Below, in pieces: positions 9,096 to 17,518 of a DNA stretch of 64,000 nucleotides. The stretch's first letter is position 1. Each line of letters begins with the position of its first letter. The position numbers and the translations under genes are program-made. The notes below the pieces were generated by a model that did no database searches, was not told where the DNA came from, and saw only the letters and a list, made by a program, of their open reading frames with translations. Source of the DNA: Achromobacter deleyi (GTDB taxonomy: Bacteria; Pseudomonadota; Gammaproteobacteria; Burkholderiales; Burkholderiaceae_B); contig NZ_CP065997.1 of NCBI RefSeq assembly GCF_016127315.1, positions 5,022,001 to 5,086,000 on the forward strand. Direction: 5' to 3'.

Positions 9096-9668
9096 CTATT
9101 TGCGCGAGGACTTGCCGGCCGGGCAGATCACGCTGCGCAGTTGCCGTTGCACCGGGTCGCGCGCCACCGGCGCGTTGGAAATCCCGGCCACCGGCAGCGA
9201 TTCCACCAGCTCGCCGGTGGCGTCCGGGCCGGCATAGTGCTGGGTTTCGGTAATCGTGTAGGTGTTGTTGCTGCAGTTGATGGTCACGGGCTGGGTCACC
9301 GAGCCATAGGGCTGGCCGTTGGCCTCGGAGACCCGCGGCTGCGCATAGAACCAGGCGACCGTTGCCAGCATCACCAGCGGCCGTTCGGTCAGTTGCACGA
9401 TCGAGTCGCGGTCGTAGAACACCCCCGGCATGGTCTGCGGCGCCAGCGGCTGCCAGGCGGGGCCGCCGAAGACGATGCCGCGGGTATCCGGCGTGGCCGG
9501 CACGATGCTGACGGCGCAGGCGTCGAGCGGCACCGGATCGCCCTCGCGCACGGTCACCACCGCGCAGGTATCGGCCGGGGTGGCCGGCGCCGCGCTGCCC
9601 GCCTGCGCCCAGGCAGGTCCCGCCAGTACAGCCAGGACGAGGGTGAGTTGCGCTTGCCTTGCTGTCAT
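9096..9668 (-). CDS. Exported hypothetical protein, surface-adhesin-E-like
   Basis: The 190-residue protein begins with a signal peptide ending near AWAQA. The mature part has paired cysteines and a C-terminal NCSNNTY...VICP pattern like that of small periplasmic proteins annotated as surface-adhesin E. The ATG at 9668 has an AGGGAAGG-like ribosome site, so it is preferred over the ATG at 9689. It converges with the ABC operon. I cannot assign a function; the adhesin label rests on family resemblance only. Confidence 0.6.
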   Translation of the reverse strand: MTARQAQLTLVLAVLAGPAWAQAGSAAPATPADTCAVVTVREGDPVPLDACAVSIVPATPDTRGIVFGGPAWQPLAPQTMPGVFYDRDSIVQLTERPLVMLATVAWFYAQPRVSEANGQPYGSVTQPVTINCSNNTYTITETQHYAGPDATGELVESLPVAGISNAPVARDPVQRQLRSVICPAGKSSRK

Positions 9669-9841
9669 GGGGCCTTCCCTGTGGGACATCGGTATGGAGT
9701 CACCCCAGTATAGAGAAAGATTTCGTGACGGCCGGAACCCGGCGGCGAGCGCGGCGCGGGGGTATAGTCTCGTCCGTTCGACAAGCGATGCCGACGCCGC
9801 GCCACGGGGCGCCGGCCGGGGTCGGAGGAGAGGCGACGACG

Positions 9842-11218
9842 ATGAATATCAGGGTGCTCGCCGGTGCGGCGGCCATCGCCGTGACCGGGGTGCTGGCTTA
9901 CGGGTTCTACCAGCTCGTGCCGGAAGGCGAGCCGCTGGCCCGCAGCGAAGTCATCGGCGAGCTCGACGGCCCGCCGCTGGCCGGCTATTCGCGCACGCGG
10001 CTGTACCGCTACGGCGAGCATCAGTTCCTGGTCGGGCAACTGATCGCCGGCGACAAGGATATCGCCGGCCTGATCAAGGCGCCGGTGCTGGACGCATTGC
10101 GGCCCATCGCCTCGGACTGCTGCCAGCCGGACGGCGCCGCACGCGCGGAGGCCGCCTCGGCCGATCCGGCGCAGGGCATGCTGCAGGCCGCCGCGACGGC
10201 TCGCGACGTGCGCAACCTGGTCTATGGCGGCCGCGACAATGGCCGCTACGCGCTGCTCGGCTCGATCGGCGGCGATACCGGCGTCACGCTCCTCGGCGGG
10301 CCGCAGGGGCAGGCCATCTACCTGGTGGGCGGCAGCCAGCGCCGCGGCCGTGACGGCGACGCGTCCACCGGATGGGACGTCTGGCGTTCCGACGACCAGG
10401 GCGCCAATTGGCACTACGCGCCTGATTTGCAGCTGGGCGCGCCACGCCGGTTCACCGTGTTCCTGACCGATGAGCGGGCCATGGCGCTGACCGACGGCAG
10501 CAATGGCGCCGGGGATGAACGTCTGCTGGTCAGCGAGGACGGCGCGCGCCACTGGTCGGCGCTGTCCTTGCGCGAGCAGGTCTGGCCCGACGCCGATAGC
10601 TACGGCAAGGCGTTCCAGGAGCATCTGGGCCAGGTCCGCGCCACGGCGGACCAGCTGGTGTACGGCTGGTCGCTTTACCCGCTGGCCGCCGACCGCGCGG
10701 TGGGCTGGAGCTGGCGCGACCGGGTCACGGCCGGCACGGTGCGCCGCATCGAGACCCGGCGCTTCGAGGTGCGGTTCCAGGACGGCGCTTCGCCCGCATT
10801 CCGCATCACGCATGACGTGGCGGCCGTGCCGCCGCAGGACCCTCGCTCGCAGCCGCGGGTGGGGCAGCCCGAGTACGCCACGGCCGACAACCGCATCTAC
10901 CGGCTCGATCCGGCCGACAGCAACTGGCACGAGCTGGCGACCCTGCCCGCGGTGCGCGGCCAGCGCACCTGGATCGGCCAGGCCTGGTTCGGCCGCAACG
11001 GCTGGGTGGTGCAGACCTATGCCGACCACCTGTTCTCGTTCAACGACTACACCCGCACCTATTTCCACACGCGCGACCAGGGCCGCACCTGGCGGCCGTT
11101 CCAGCTGTCGCCCGACCAGGAGCGCGGCCTGCTCGGGCTGGACGCGGCGGGCGGGGGCCTGCTGGTGCACGTCGACCGGGGCGGCAAGACCATCATCGTG
11201 CGCTATGCGCTGGAGTGA
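9842..11218 (+). CDS. Membrane-anchored protein with Asp-box (BNR) repeats
   Basis: The 458-residue protein starts with an uncleaved-looking signal anchor (residues about 3-22). It has three sialidase-type Asp boxes: SDDQGANW, SEDGARHW and TRDQGRTW. These mark a beta-propeller facing the periplasm. GGAGGAG lies just upstream of the ATG at 9842. No sialidase catalytic arginine triad or tyrosine/glutamate pair is evident, so enzymatic activity should not be inferred. Function unknown. Confidence 0.65.
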   Translation: MNIRVLAGAAAIAVTGVLAYGFYQLVPEGEPLARSEVIGELDGPPLAGYSRTRLYRYGEHQFLVGQLIAGDKDIAGLIKAPVLDALRPIASDCCQPDGAARAEAASADPAQGMLQAAATARDVRNLVYGGRDNGRYALLGSIGGDTGVTLLGGPQGQAIYLVGGSQRRGRDGDASTGWDVWRSDDQGANWHYAPDLQLGAPRRFTVFLTDERAMALTDGSNGAGDERLLVSEDGARHWSALSLREQVWPDADSYGKAFQEHLGQVRATADQLVYGWSLYPLAADRAVGWSWRDRVTAGTVRRIETRRFEVRFQDGASPAFRITHDVAAVPPQDPRSQPRVGQPEYATADNRIYRLDPADSNWHELATLPAVRGQRTWIGQAWFGRNGWVVQTYADHLFSFNDYTRTYFHTRDQGRTWRPFQLSPDQERGLLGLDAAGGGLLVHVDRGGKTIIVRYALE

Positions 11219-11258
11219 GGCGTGGCGCTGACGATACGCGCGGCGGACGCCGCCGGCC

Positions 11259-11948
11259 TCAATCGGCCTGCACGTAGTCCGGATAGCGCTTGCAGATCTC
11301 TGCCACCTGGCTGAGCGTGCCCGACAGGTGTTCGCGCAGCGCCTGTTGCGCACGCGGCGCATCGCCCGCGGCGATGGCGTCCAGCACCCGCTGGTGGTCG
11401 TCCATGATGCGCTCGGCCTTGCCGGCTTCGGGCAGATGCAGGCGGCGCAGGCGGTCGACGTGGCCGCTATAGCGCTGCTCCATGTCCCACAGCGCGGTGA
11501 CGCCGGCGGCCCCGTGCATGTCGCGGTGGAAGGCCTGGTCGGCCTCCATGAACTGCTGGTATTGGCCGGCGGCGTGGCAGACGCGCTGGCGGTCGATGCT
11601 GGCCTGCAGCCGCTGGACCAGCAGCGGATCGGGCGCCTGCGCCAACAGGTGCACGATTTCCAGCTCGATCGAGCGCCGCAGGAAGTGCGCCTGGCGCGCC
11701 GCGGCGATGTCGATGCGGCTGACCACGGTGGTGTGCTGCGGGTAGATCTCGACCAGCGCTTCCTCGGCCAGCTTCATGAGCGCGTCGCGGATCGGCGTCT
11801 GGCTCAGGCCGTAGGCTTCGGCCAGCGTCACGCGCGACAGCGGCGCCCCGGGCGCCAGTTCGAGGGACATGATCTGTTCGCGCAGATGTTCGAAGACCTG
11901 CGGCGCGGCGTGCCGCGAGCGGTCCAGTCGGAGCTTGTGGCTGGGCAT
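11259..11948 (-). CDS. GntR-family (FadR/FCD) transcriptional regulator
   Basis: The 229-residue regulator has an N-terminal winged helix (about 15-75, with the TLAEAYGLSQTPIRDALMKLAEE recognition region) and an all-helical FCD ligand domain. FCD regulators usually bind carboxylic acids or sugar acids. It is divergent from the dehydratase operon and is its likely local repressor. The ATG at 11948 is chosen because the upstream GTG at 12026 lies inside the operator palindrome 12024-12039. No strong ribosome site is visible for either start. Confidence 0.85.
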   Translation of the reverse strand: MPSHKLRLDRSRHAAPQVFEHLREQIMSLELAPGAPLSRVTLAEAYGLSQTPIRDALMKLAEEALVEIYPQHTTVVSRIDIAAARQAHFLRRSIELEIVHLLAQAPDPLLVQRLQASIDRQRVCHAAGQYQQFMEADQAFHRDMHGAAGVTALWDMEQRYSGHVDRLRRLHLPEAGKAERIMDDHQRVLDAIAAGDAPRAQQALREHLSGTLSQVAEICKRYPDYVQAD

Positions 11949-12023
11949 CGGAGCGAAGTTCGGTAAAGGGTCGGAACGGTCGGGGGTGGAAGCGGAGTGT
12001 AGCGGGTTTTCACCTAGCTGACG

Positions 12024-12039
12024 CACTAATGTATTAGTG
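12024..12039. promoter_or_regulatory. Perfect palindrome, probable GntR operator
   Basis: CACTAAT (12024-12030), a GT centre and ATTAGTG (12033-12039) form 7-bp arms with perfect symmetry. The site lies between the divergent GntR and dehydratase genes, 66 bp before the dehydratase ATG. It is an AT-rich spot in G+C-rich DNA. Binding by the adjacent GntR regulator is inferred from position and symmetry. Confidence 0.6.
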
Positions 12040-12104
12040 TTTAAATGGTCCGGTCAATGATTTCGTCTCTTTCATTTCACCGCATCCCAGGATCCGCTTC
12101 CCCC

Positions 12105-13835
12105 ATGAAACGCACCTACGAAAGCCTGCGCAGCGCCGCCTGGATGGCCAAGGACGACCTGCGTTCGTTCGGCCATCGTTCCCGCATGATGCAGATGGGC
12201 TACGGCCCGGACGACTGGGTCGGCCGCCCGATCATCGCCATCATCAACACCTGGTCCGACCTGAACCCCTGTCACAGCCACTTCAAGCAGCGCGTCGAGG
12301 ACGTCAAGCGCGGCGTGTTCCAGGCCGGCGGCTTTCCGGTGGAACTGCCGGCGATCTCGGTGTCCGAATCCTTCGTCAAGCCCACCACCATGCTGTACCG
12401 GAACATGCTGGCGATGGAAGCCGAGGAACTGCTGCGCAGCCACCCGGTGGATGGCGCGGTGCTGCTGGGCGGCTGCGACAAGACCACGCCGGGCCTGCTG
12501 ATGGGCGCCATCAGCGCCGGGTTGCCCTGTGTCTACGTGCCCGCCGGCCCGATGCTGCGCGGCAACTGGAAGGGCAAGATCCTGGGCTCCGGCTCGGATG
12601 CCTGGAAGCTGTGGGACGAGCGCCGCGCCGGCAAGATCACGCAGGAACAATGGACCGAAGTCGAAGGCGGCATCGCCCGCAGCTACGGCACCTGCATGAC
12701 CATGGGCACGGCCAGCACCATGACCGCCATCGCCGAGGCCATCGGCATGACGCTGCCGGGCGCCTCGTCGATCCCGGCGGCCGACGTCAACCACATGCGC
12801 ATGTCGGCCGAGTGCGGCCGCCGCGTGGTCGAGATGGTGTGGGACGACCTGACGCCGCAGCGCATCCTGAGCCCGGCCTCGTTCCACAACGCCATCAACG
12901 TGGCCATGGCCATGGGCTGCTCCACCAACGCCATCATCCACCTGGTGGCCATGTCGCGCCGCGCGGGCCACCCGGTGGGCCTGGACGACTTCGACGCCGC
13001 CAGCCGCAAGGTGCCGGTCATCGCCAACATCCGGCCCAGCGGCGACAAGTACCTGATGGAAGACTTCTTCTACGCCGGCGGCCTGCCGGCGCTGATGTCG
13101 CGCCTGGAAGGGCACCTGGACCTGTCGGCCATGACCGTCACCGGCAAGACGCTGGGCGAGAACATCGCCGGCGCCGAGGTCTACAACGACGACGTCATCC
13201 GCAAGCTCGACACCGCCATCTACGACGAGGGCGCGCTGGCGGTGCTGCGCGGCAATATCGCGCCGGGCGGCTGCGTCATCAAGCCCAGCGCCTGCGCGCC
13301 GCAATACCTGCAACACACCGGCCCGGCGCTGGTGTTCGATGACTATCCCAGCATGAAGGCCGCGGTCGACGACGAGAACCTGGACGTCACCGCCGACCAC
13401 ATCATGATCCTGCGCAACGCCGGCCCGCAGGGCGGCCCCGGCATGCCGGAATGGGGCATGCTGCCGATCCCCACCAAGCTGGTCAAGCAGGGCGTGCGCG
13501 ACATGCTGCGCCTGTCCGACGCCCGCATGAGCGGCACCAGCTACGGCGCCTGCATCCTGCACGCCGCGCCCGAGGCCTACATCGGCGGCCCGCTGGCGCT
13601 GGTCAAGACCGGCGACCTGATCACCGTCGACGTGCCGGCCCGCAGCATCCACCTGAACGTCAGCGACGAGGAACTGGCCGCGCGCCGCGCCGCCTGGACG
13701 CCGCCGCCCAAGCGCTACGAGCGCGGCTACGGCTGGATGTACTCGCAACACATCCTGCAGGCCGACGAGGGCTGCGACTTCGACTTCCTCGAGACCAGCT
13801 TCGGCGCGCCCGTGCCGGAACCGGAAATCTTCTGA
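12105..13835 (+). CDS. IlvD/EDD-family sugar-acid dehydratase
   Basis: The 576-residue iron-sulfur dehydratase shows the three conserved cysteines C56 (NPCHSH), C124 (GGCDKTTPG) and C197 (YGTCMTMGT). Its C-terminal DARMSGTSYG motif is also typical. Length and motifs fit the pentonate/hexonate dehydratase branch (for example L-arabinonate dehydratase) better than dihydroxy-acid dehydratase. The reaction would give a 2-keto-3-deoxy sugar acid. Its neighbours support catabolism: an RraA-type aldolase, a Bug receptor and a GntR regulator. The start follows only a weak AGGA. The exact sugar acid is unknown. Confidence 0.85.
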   Translation: MKRTYESLRSAAWMAKDDLRSFGHRSRMMQMGYGPDDWVGRPIIAIINTWSDLNPCHSHFKQRVEDVKRGVFQAGGFPVELPAISVSESFVKPTTMLYRNMLAMEAEELLRSHPVDGAVLLGGCDKTTPGLLMGAISAGLPCVYVPAGPMLRGNWKGKILGSGSDAWKLWDERRAGKITQEQWTEVEGGIARSYGTCMTMGTASTMTAIAEAIGMTLPGASSIPAADVNHMRMSAECGRRVVEMVWDDLTPQRILSPASFHNAINVAMAMGCSTNAIIHLVAMSRRAGHPVGLDDFDAASRKVPVIANIRPSGDKYLMEDFFYAGGLPALMSRLEGHLDLSAMTVTGKTLGENIAGAEVYNDDVIRKLDTAIYDEGALAVLRGNIAPGGCVIKPSACAPQYLQHTGPALVFDDYPSMKAAVDDENLDVTADHIMILRNAGPQGGPGMPEWGMLPIPTKLVKQGVRDMLRLSDARMSGTSYGACILHAAPEAYIGGPLALVKTGDLITVDVPARSIHLNVSDEELAARRAAWTPPPKRYERGYGWMYSQHILQADEGCDFDFLETSFGAPVPEPEIF

Positions 13836-13873
13836 ACCCGCCATCCCCTGAATCGCTTTCCCTGGAGTTTTCC

Positions 13874-14593
13874 GTGTCAGACATGAATCCCGCCACCCGC
13901 GCCAAGCTGGGCGGCATCAGCACCGCCACGCTGTGCACCGCCTTGTTCAAGCGCGGCCTGCGCAATCAGTTCATCCAGGACGTGCGGCCGCTGAACGCGA
14001 CGCTGCCCAACATGGTCGGCCCGGCCTTCACGCTGCGCTACATCCCGGCGCGCGAGGACCTGAACACCATCAAGGTGTTCGAGGACCGCGCCCACCCGCA
14101 GCGCGCCGCGGTCGAGACCTGCCCGCCGGGCGCGGTGCTGGTGATGGACAGCCGCAAGGACCCGCGCGCCGCCTCGGCCGGTTCGATCCTGGTGACCCGT
14201 CTGATGAAGCGCGGCGTGGCCGGCGTGGTCACCGACGGCGGTTTCCGCGACTCGCCCGAGATCGCCGAGCTCGGCTATCCCGCGTACCACAACCGTCCGT
14301 CCGCGCCGACCAACCTGACGCTGCACCAGGCGCTGGACATCAACGCGCCCATCGGCTGCGGCGACGTGGCCGTGTTCCCGGGCGACATCGTGGTGGGCGA
14401 CCGCGAGGGCGTGGTGGTGATCCCCGCGCACCTGGCCGACGAGATCGCGGCCGAAGCGGTGGAGATGACCGCGTTCGAGGACTTCGTCACCAGCCAGGTG
14501 CAGGCCGGCGCGTCGATCCTGGGCCTGTATCCGCCCACCGACCCCGGCACCAAGGACAAATTCGCCGCCTGGCGCAAAGAACAGGGCCGTTGA
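13874..14593 (+). CDS. RraA-family aldolase/decarboxylase
   Basis: The 239-residue protein has the RraA/HMG-aldolase signature GVVTDGGFRDSPEI and a later DIVVGDREGVVVIP motif. Catabolic members cleave 4-hydroxy-4-methyl- or keto-deoxy acids, or decarboxylate oxaloacetate. RNase E inhibition is unlikely here given the operon. A TGGAG at 13863-13867 lies 6 nt before a GTG at 13874, which I take as the start; the ATG at 13883 is too far from it. Placement after the dehydratase suggests it cleaves the keto-deoxy product. Confidence 0.78.
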   Translation: MSDMNPATRAKLGGISTATLCTALFKRGLRNQFIQDVRPLNATLPNMVGPAFTLRYIPAREDLNTIKVFEDRAHPQRAAVETCPPGAVLVMDSRKDPRAASAGSILVTRLMKRGVAGVVTDGGFRDSPEIAELGYPAYHNRPSAPTNLTLHQALDINAPIGCGDVAVFPGDIVVGDREGVVVIPAHLADEIAAEAVEMTAFEDFVTSQVQAGASILGLYPPTDPGTKDKFAAWRKEQGR

Positions 14594-14600
14594 GCCTTGG

Positions 14601-14620
14601 CGCCGGCCGTCCGGCCGGCG
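14601..14620. repeat. G+C-rich inverted repeat between aldolase and Bug genes
   Basis: CGCCGGCCG and CGGCCGGCG form 9-bp perfect arms around a 2-nt centre, just after the aldolase stop. There is no T-run, so it is not a standard terminator. It may be an mRNA hairpin that tunes expression of the downstream receptor, or a chance dyad in G+C-rich DNA. Confidence 0.35.
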
Positions 14621-14657
14621 ACCCATGCCTATAAAACACAGAGGGCAGGAGACAAGC

Positions 14658-15647
14658 ATGAACAAGCAACGTCGCAGCGCGCTGGCCGCGCTGCTGGCAG
14701 GACCGCTGCTGGGCGCGTGGGCGCTGCCGGCCGCGGCCGCCGAGTGGCCGGCGCAGAAGCCGATTTCCTACGTGGTGCCGTTCACCGTGGGCGGCTCCAC
14801 CGACGTGGTCGGCCGCGTGCTGGCGCAGAAGCTGGGCGACCGGCTGCACCAGAACGTCATCGTCGAGAACAAGCCCGGCGCCGCCGGCGGCATCGGCGCC
14901 ACCTACGTGGCCAAGGCCGCGCCCGACGGCTACACGCTGTTCGGCGGCACCATCAGCACCCACGCCATCAACGCCAGCCTCTACAAGAACCTGAAGTACG
15001 ACCCGGTCAAGGACTTCGAGCCGGTCTCGCTGATCGCCTACCTGCCCAACGTGCTGCTGGTCGATCCGAACCTGGGCGTGAACTCGGTGGCCGACCTGAT
15101 CGCGCTGCTCAAGAAGGATCCGTCCAAGCGCACCTTCGCGTCGTCCGGCGCCGGCACCTCCACCCACCTGGCCGGCGAACTGTTCTCCAGCATGATCGGC
15201 GTGCCGCTGACGCACGTGCCGTACAAGGGCACGCCGCCCGCGATGGTCGACGTGTCCTCGGGCGCGGTGACCTTCATGTTCGACCAGATGACCGCCGCCT
15301 TGCCGCTGCTGCAGACCGGCAAGCTCAAGCTGCTGGCCGTCACCACCAAGGACCGCATCTCGCTGGCCCCCGACGTGCCCACCATGCAGGAGGCCGGCGT
15401 GCCCGGCTTCCAGATGGCGTCGTGGCAGGCGGTGTACGCGCCCAAGGGCACGCCCAAGCTCATCCTCGACAAGCTCGCCGCCGAGATCGCCGTGATCGTG
15501 AAGGAACCCGACGTGCAGGAAAAGCTCGGCAAGACCATGGGCATGGAACTGGTCGGCAGCACCCCCGACGAACTGCGCGCCCTGATGGCCACGGAGATTC
15601 CGCGCTGGGCGGAGGTGGTGAAGAAATCGGGGGCGACGGTGGAGTAG
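14658..15647 (+). CDS. Bug/TctC-type periplasmic solute receptor
   Basis: The 329-residue protein has a cleavable signal peptide (ending near PAAAAEW) and the Bug-family markers: PISYVVPFTVGGSTDVVGR, VENKPGAAGGIGA, DGYTLFGGT and a C-terminal domain with VPYKGTPPAM. Bug proteins bind carboxylates with low-polarity pockets and feed tripartite tricarboxylate transporters or act as sensors. CAGGAG at 14646-14651 precedes the ATG. The likely ligand is the sugar acid handled by the dehydratase module. No TctA/TctB membrane genes are nearby. Confidence 0.87.
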   Translation: MNKQRRSALAALLAGPLLGAWALPAAAAEWPAQKPISYVVPFTVGGSTDVVGRVLAQKLGDRLHQNVIVENKPGAAGGIGATYVAKAAPDGYTLFGGTISTHAINASLYKNLKYDPVKDFEPVSLIAYLPNVLLVDPNLGVNSVADLIALLKKDPSKRTFASSGAGTSTHLAGELFSSMIGVPLTHVPYKGTPPAMVDVSSGAVTFMFDQMTAALPLLQTGKLKLLAVTTKDRISLAPDVPTMQEAGVPGFQMASWQAVYAPKGTPKLILDKLAAEIAVIVKEPDVQEKLGKTMGMELVGSTPDELRALMATEIPRWAEVVKKSGATVE

Positions 15648-15675
15648 CGCGTCGTCGCAATGGTGAATAGCCCTT

Positions 15676-15702
15676 CCGGGGAACGTTGGATGCGATCCCC
15701 GG
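15676..15702. terminator. Hairpin between convergent genes, possible terminator
   Basis: CCGGGGA (15676-15682) pairs with TCCCCGG (15696-15702), and AGCC/GGCT can extend the stem further out. It sits 29 bp after the Bug stop and before the end of the converging Abi-like pseudogene. It lacks a clear T-run, so termination is plausible but unproven. Confidence 0.35.
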
Positions 15703-15724
15703 GGCTAGCTTCAGTGGGGCAGGA

Positions 15725-16346
15725 TCAGGAATCGCCGTCGCCGCCGACCCGAACGCATGCCCGCCGCGCGGCTTGCGGCAATCCATTGGCTTGCAATACC
15801 CGCAGCGCGTCGGTTTCAGTCGAAACGCCATAACGCTTCCAGATTGGTTCGTGGTGGGACAGGCGATTGCGGAAGTCCCGCAAGGTCGAGACGAGACGAC
15901 GGGCATGATCCAGCACAACGCCCGCCCGAGGGGCTGGCCACTGTCCGCGGAAGACCTGGGGCATGTGCTTGGGCCACACCAGGCCTCGTCCCCGGAATTC
16001 GCGGTCCAGGATGAACTCCCATGTCGAGAATGCCGTCTTGGCAATGACGCCGCTGTGCGGGATGGCCTGCGCGCGCTGCGTCTCGGGACGCCGGCGTTGT
16101 TCCGCGAGGTGGGCCCGGGTAGCCAAGGCGAAGTTCTCTCGCAGTGCCTTGACGGCATGGGGCGCTTGCGCCTGGGTGACGAATGAGCGGTAGTGCAGTT
16201 TGTTGCTTGTCCACCAGAAGCGTCCCAGGCTGGCCACGAACGCATGGTCGATTGCGTTGCGTAGTGTGACCTCGGCGGCACTGAATGCGTTCGTTGCTGA
16301 TGAGCGTATCAATCAGGATGGGCCGGTACGGCAGCGTGTGGGGCAT
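15725..16346 (-). pseudogene. Degenerate Abi-like (Abi_2/AbiF-type) abortive-infection gene
   Basis: Reading from 16346, the first frame gives an Abi-like N-terminus (MPHTLPYRPILIDTLISNERI). The family-like sequence then continues in a different frame from about 16285: SAAEVTLRNAIDHAF, FWWTSNKLHYRSF and STWEFILDREFRGRGLVWPKHM, ending in the HEPN-type RNase motif FRNRLSHHEPIWKRYG. About 25 residues expected at the junction seem to be missing, and the C-terminus (ALRVLQANGLPQAARRAC) also looks internally shortened. I infer two deletions, one causing a frameshift. The comparison rests on remembered family features, not an alignment. The intact family gives phage defence by RNA cleavage. Confidence 0.65.
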
Positions 16347-16382
16347 GTCGCAGAAGCGCGTAAATGACAGACTGATCGTCCT

Positions 16383-16412
16383 TTGACCGCGCTGGTTCCA
16401 AGCGTCTAGAAT
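16383..16412 (+). promoter_or_regulatory. Sigma-70 promoter for the small RNA candidate
   Basis: TTGACC at 16383-16388 and TAGAAT at 16407-16412 are separated by 18 nt, close to the sigma-70 consensus. Transcription would start near 16419, directly before the structured segment. No open reading frame of note follows before the terminator at 16482. Confidence 0.6.
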
Positions 16413-16418
16413 AGCGAC

Positions 16419-16510
16419 TAGGTTGGTGATGGCTGCCAATGGGCGCAAGCCTACGCCCCATCATGTAAGACCTGATTCCCACCCCGGCCTGGAGCCGGGG
16501 CTTTTGTTTT
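16419..16510 (+). ncRNA. Structured small RNA candidate, divergent from Abi-like pseudogene
   Basis: The segment runs from a good promoter to an intrinsic terminator, about 92 nt, with no coding gene. It folds by eye into one long arm: AGGT (16420-16423) with ACCT (16470-16473), TGATGG (16427-16432) with CCATCA (16458-16463), and GGCG (16442-16445) with CGCC (16454-16457). The terminator hairpin follows. Structured RNAs of the abiF motif class are known next to Abi_2/AbiF genes and can act with them. Position and architecture fit that class. A covariance-model match was not possible here. Confidence 0.62.
16482..16510 (+). terminator. Intrinsic terminator of the small RNA
   Basis: CCCCGGC (16482-16488) and GCCGGGG (16494-16500) form a 7-bp G+C stem with a 5-nt loop, followed by CTTTTGTTTT. 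It is oriented for plus-strand transcripts. It also separates the RNA from the end of the Bug gene that converges from the right. Confidence 0.8.
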
Positions 16511-16530
16511 CCGCGCCCGGATTCGCCGCG

Positions 16531-17505
16531 TCAGGGTTTCAGGTTCAGCTTCGGCACCAGCGCATTGAAGGCCTGTTCCTGCCGCGCCACGTCGGCCGCG
16601 AATTGCGGCTGGTCGGCGTATGACGGCGTCAGGTTCTGCTTGCGCATCAGCGCCTGGAAGTCCTGCGACTGCGCCACCTGGCGCGCGGCGGCGCGCCATT
16701 TCTCGATGGCGTCGGCCGGCGCCGACTTCGGCAGGCCGATGCCGCGCCAGACGCTGAACTGCAGGTCGGCGCCGCGTTCCTTCATGGTCGGCACGTCCGG
16801 CAGGGTGTCGAGCCGCTTTGGCGCCATCACGGCCAGGGTGCGCAGCTTGCCGGTGTCCACGTGCTGCTGCAACTCGGCATAGGCCACCGTGGTGGCCTGC
16901 ACGTCGCCGGACAACAGGCCCATGATGGCCGGGGCCGATCCCTGGTAGGGCACGTGCACGAACTTCACGCCGGTCTGCTCGCCCAGCGCCGCGGCCGCCA
17001 TGTGCGGCACGGTGCCGATGCCGGCGTTGGACACCGCCACCCGTTCCGGATTCTTCCGGGCGTAGTCGAGGAATTCCTCCACCGTCTTCCACGGCGCGTC
17101 GGCGCGCACCGTGACCGACGAGGGATCGTCGGTGAAGCGGGCGATGGGCTGGAAGTCCTTGACGGTGGTCTTGCCGATGCCCATCAGCGGCACCACCAGC
17201 ATTTCCGGCGTCATCAGCACCAGCTTGTAGCCGTCGGGCTGGGCGTTGGCCACATACGACCAGCCGATCGAGCCGCTGGCGCCGGGCTTGTTGATGACCA
17301 CGGTCGGTTGCGCCAGCAGCGGCGGACGCACCGCCTCGGCGATGGCGCGGGCGGTGTTGTCGCTGCCGCCGCCGGGCTGGTAGGCGACCACCAGCTCCAT
17401 CGAGCGGCTGGGGTAGTCGGCCGCCATCGCGGCGGGGGCGGCCGCGACGCAGGCCAGGAAGGAGAGGGCGCTGAAGGCCAGCGCGGGCAGGCGGGTGCGG
17501 GTCAT
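16531..17505 (-). CDS. Bug/TctC-type periplasmic solute receptor
   Basis: The 324-residue protein has a signal peptide (ending near AAMAAD) and Bug motifs: MELVVAYQPGGGSDNTAR, VINKPGASGSIGW, DGYKLVLMT and VPYQGSAPAIMGLLSGDVQ. A GGAG site precedes the ATG at 17505; the longer in-frame start at 17568 overlaps the upstream gene. It lies 13 bp after the DapA-like gene and probably shares its transcript, so it may bind a precursor of that enzyme's substrate. No membrane subunits are nearby. Confidence 0.87.
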   Translation of the reverse strand: MTRTRLPALAFSALSFLACVAAAPAAMAADYPSRSMELVVAYQPGGGSDNTARAIAEAVRPPLLAQPTVVINKPGASGSIGWSYVANAQPDGYKLVLMTPEMLVVPLMGIGKTTVKDFQPIARFTDDPSSVTVRADAPWKTVEEFLDYARKNPERVAVSNAGIGTVPHMAAAALGEQTGVKFVHVPYQGSAPAIMGLLSGDVQATTVAYAELQQHVDTGKLRTLAVMAPKRLDTLPDVPTMKERGADLQFSVWRGIGLPKSAPADAIEKWRAAARQVAQSQDFQALMRKQNLTPSYADQPQFAADVARQEQAFNALVPKLNLKP

Positions 17506-17518
17506 GGTGGCTCCGGTA

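Noticed and set aside
12072..13844. 590-residue open frame antisense to the dehydratase
   Set aside because: The dehydratase has all three cluster cysteines; the antisense frame is His/Gly/Ala/Val-rich without motifs.
14601..14620. Terminator after the aldolase gene
   Set aside because: The dyad is strong, but no T-run follows and the centre is only 2 nt. It is listed only as an inverted repeat.
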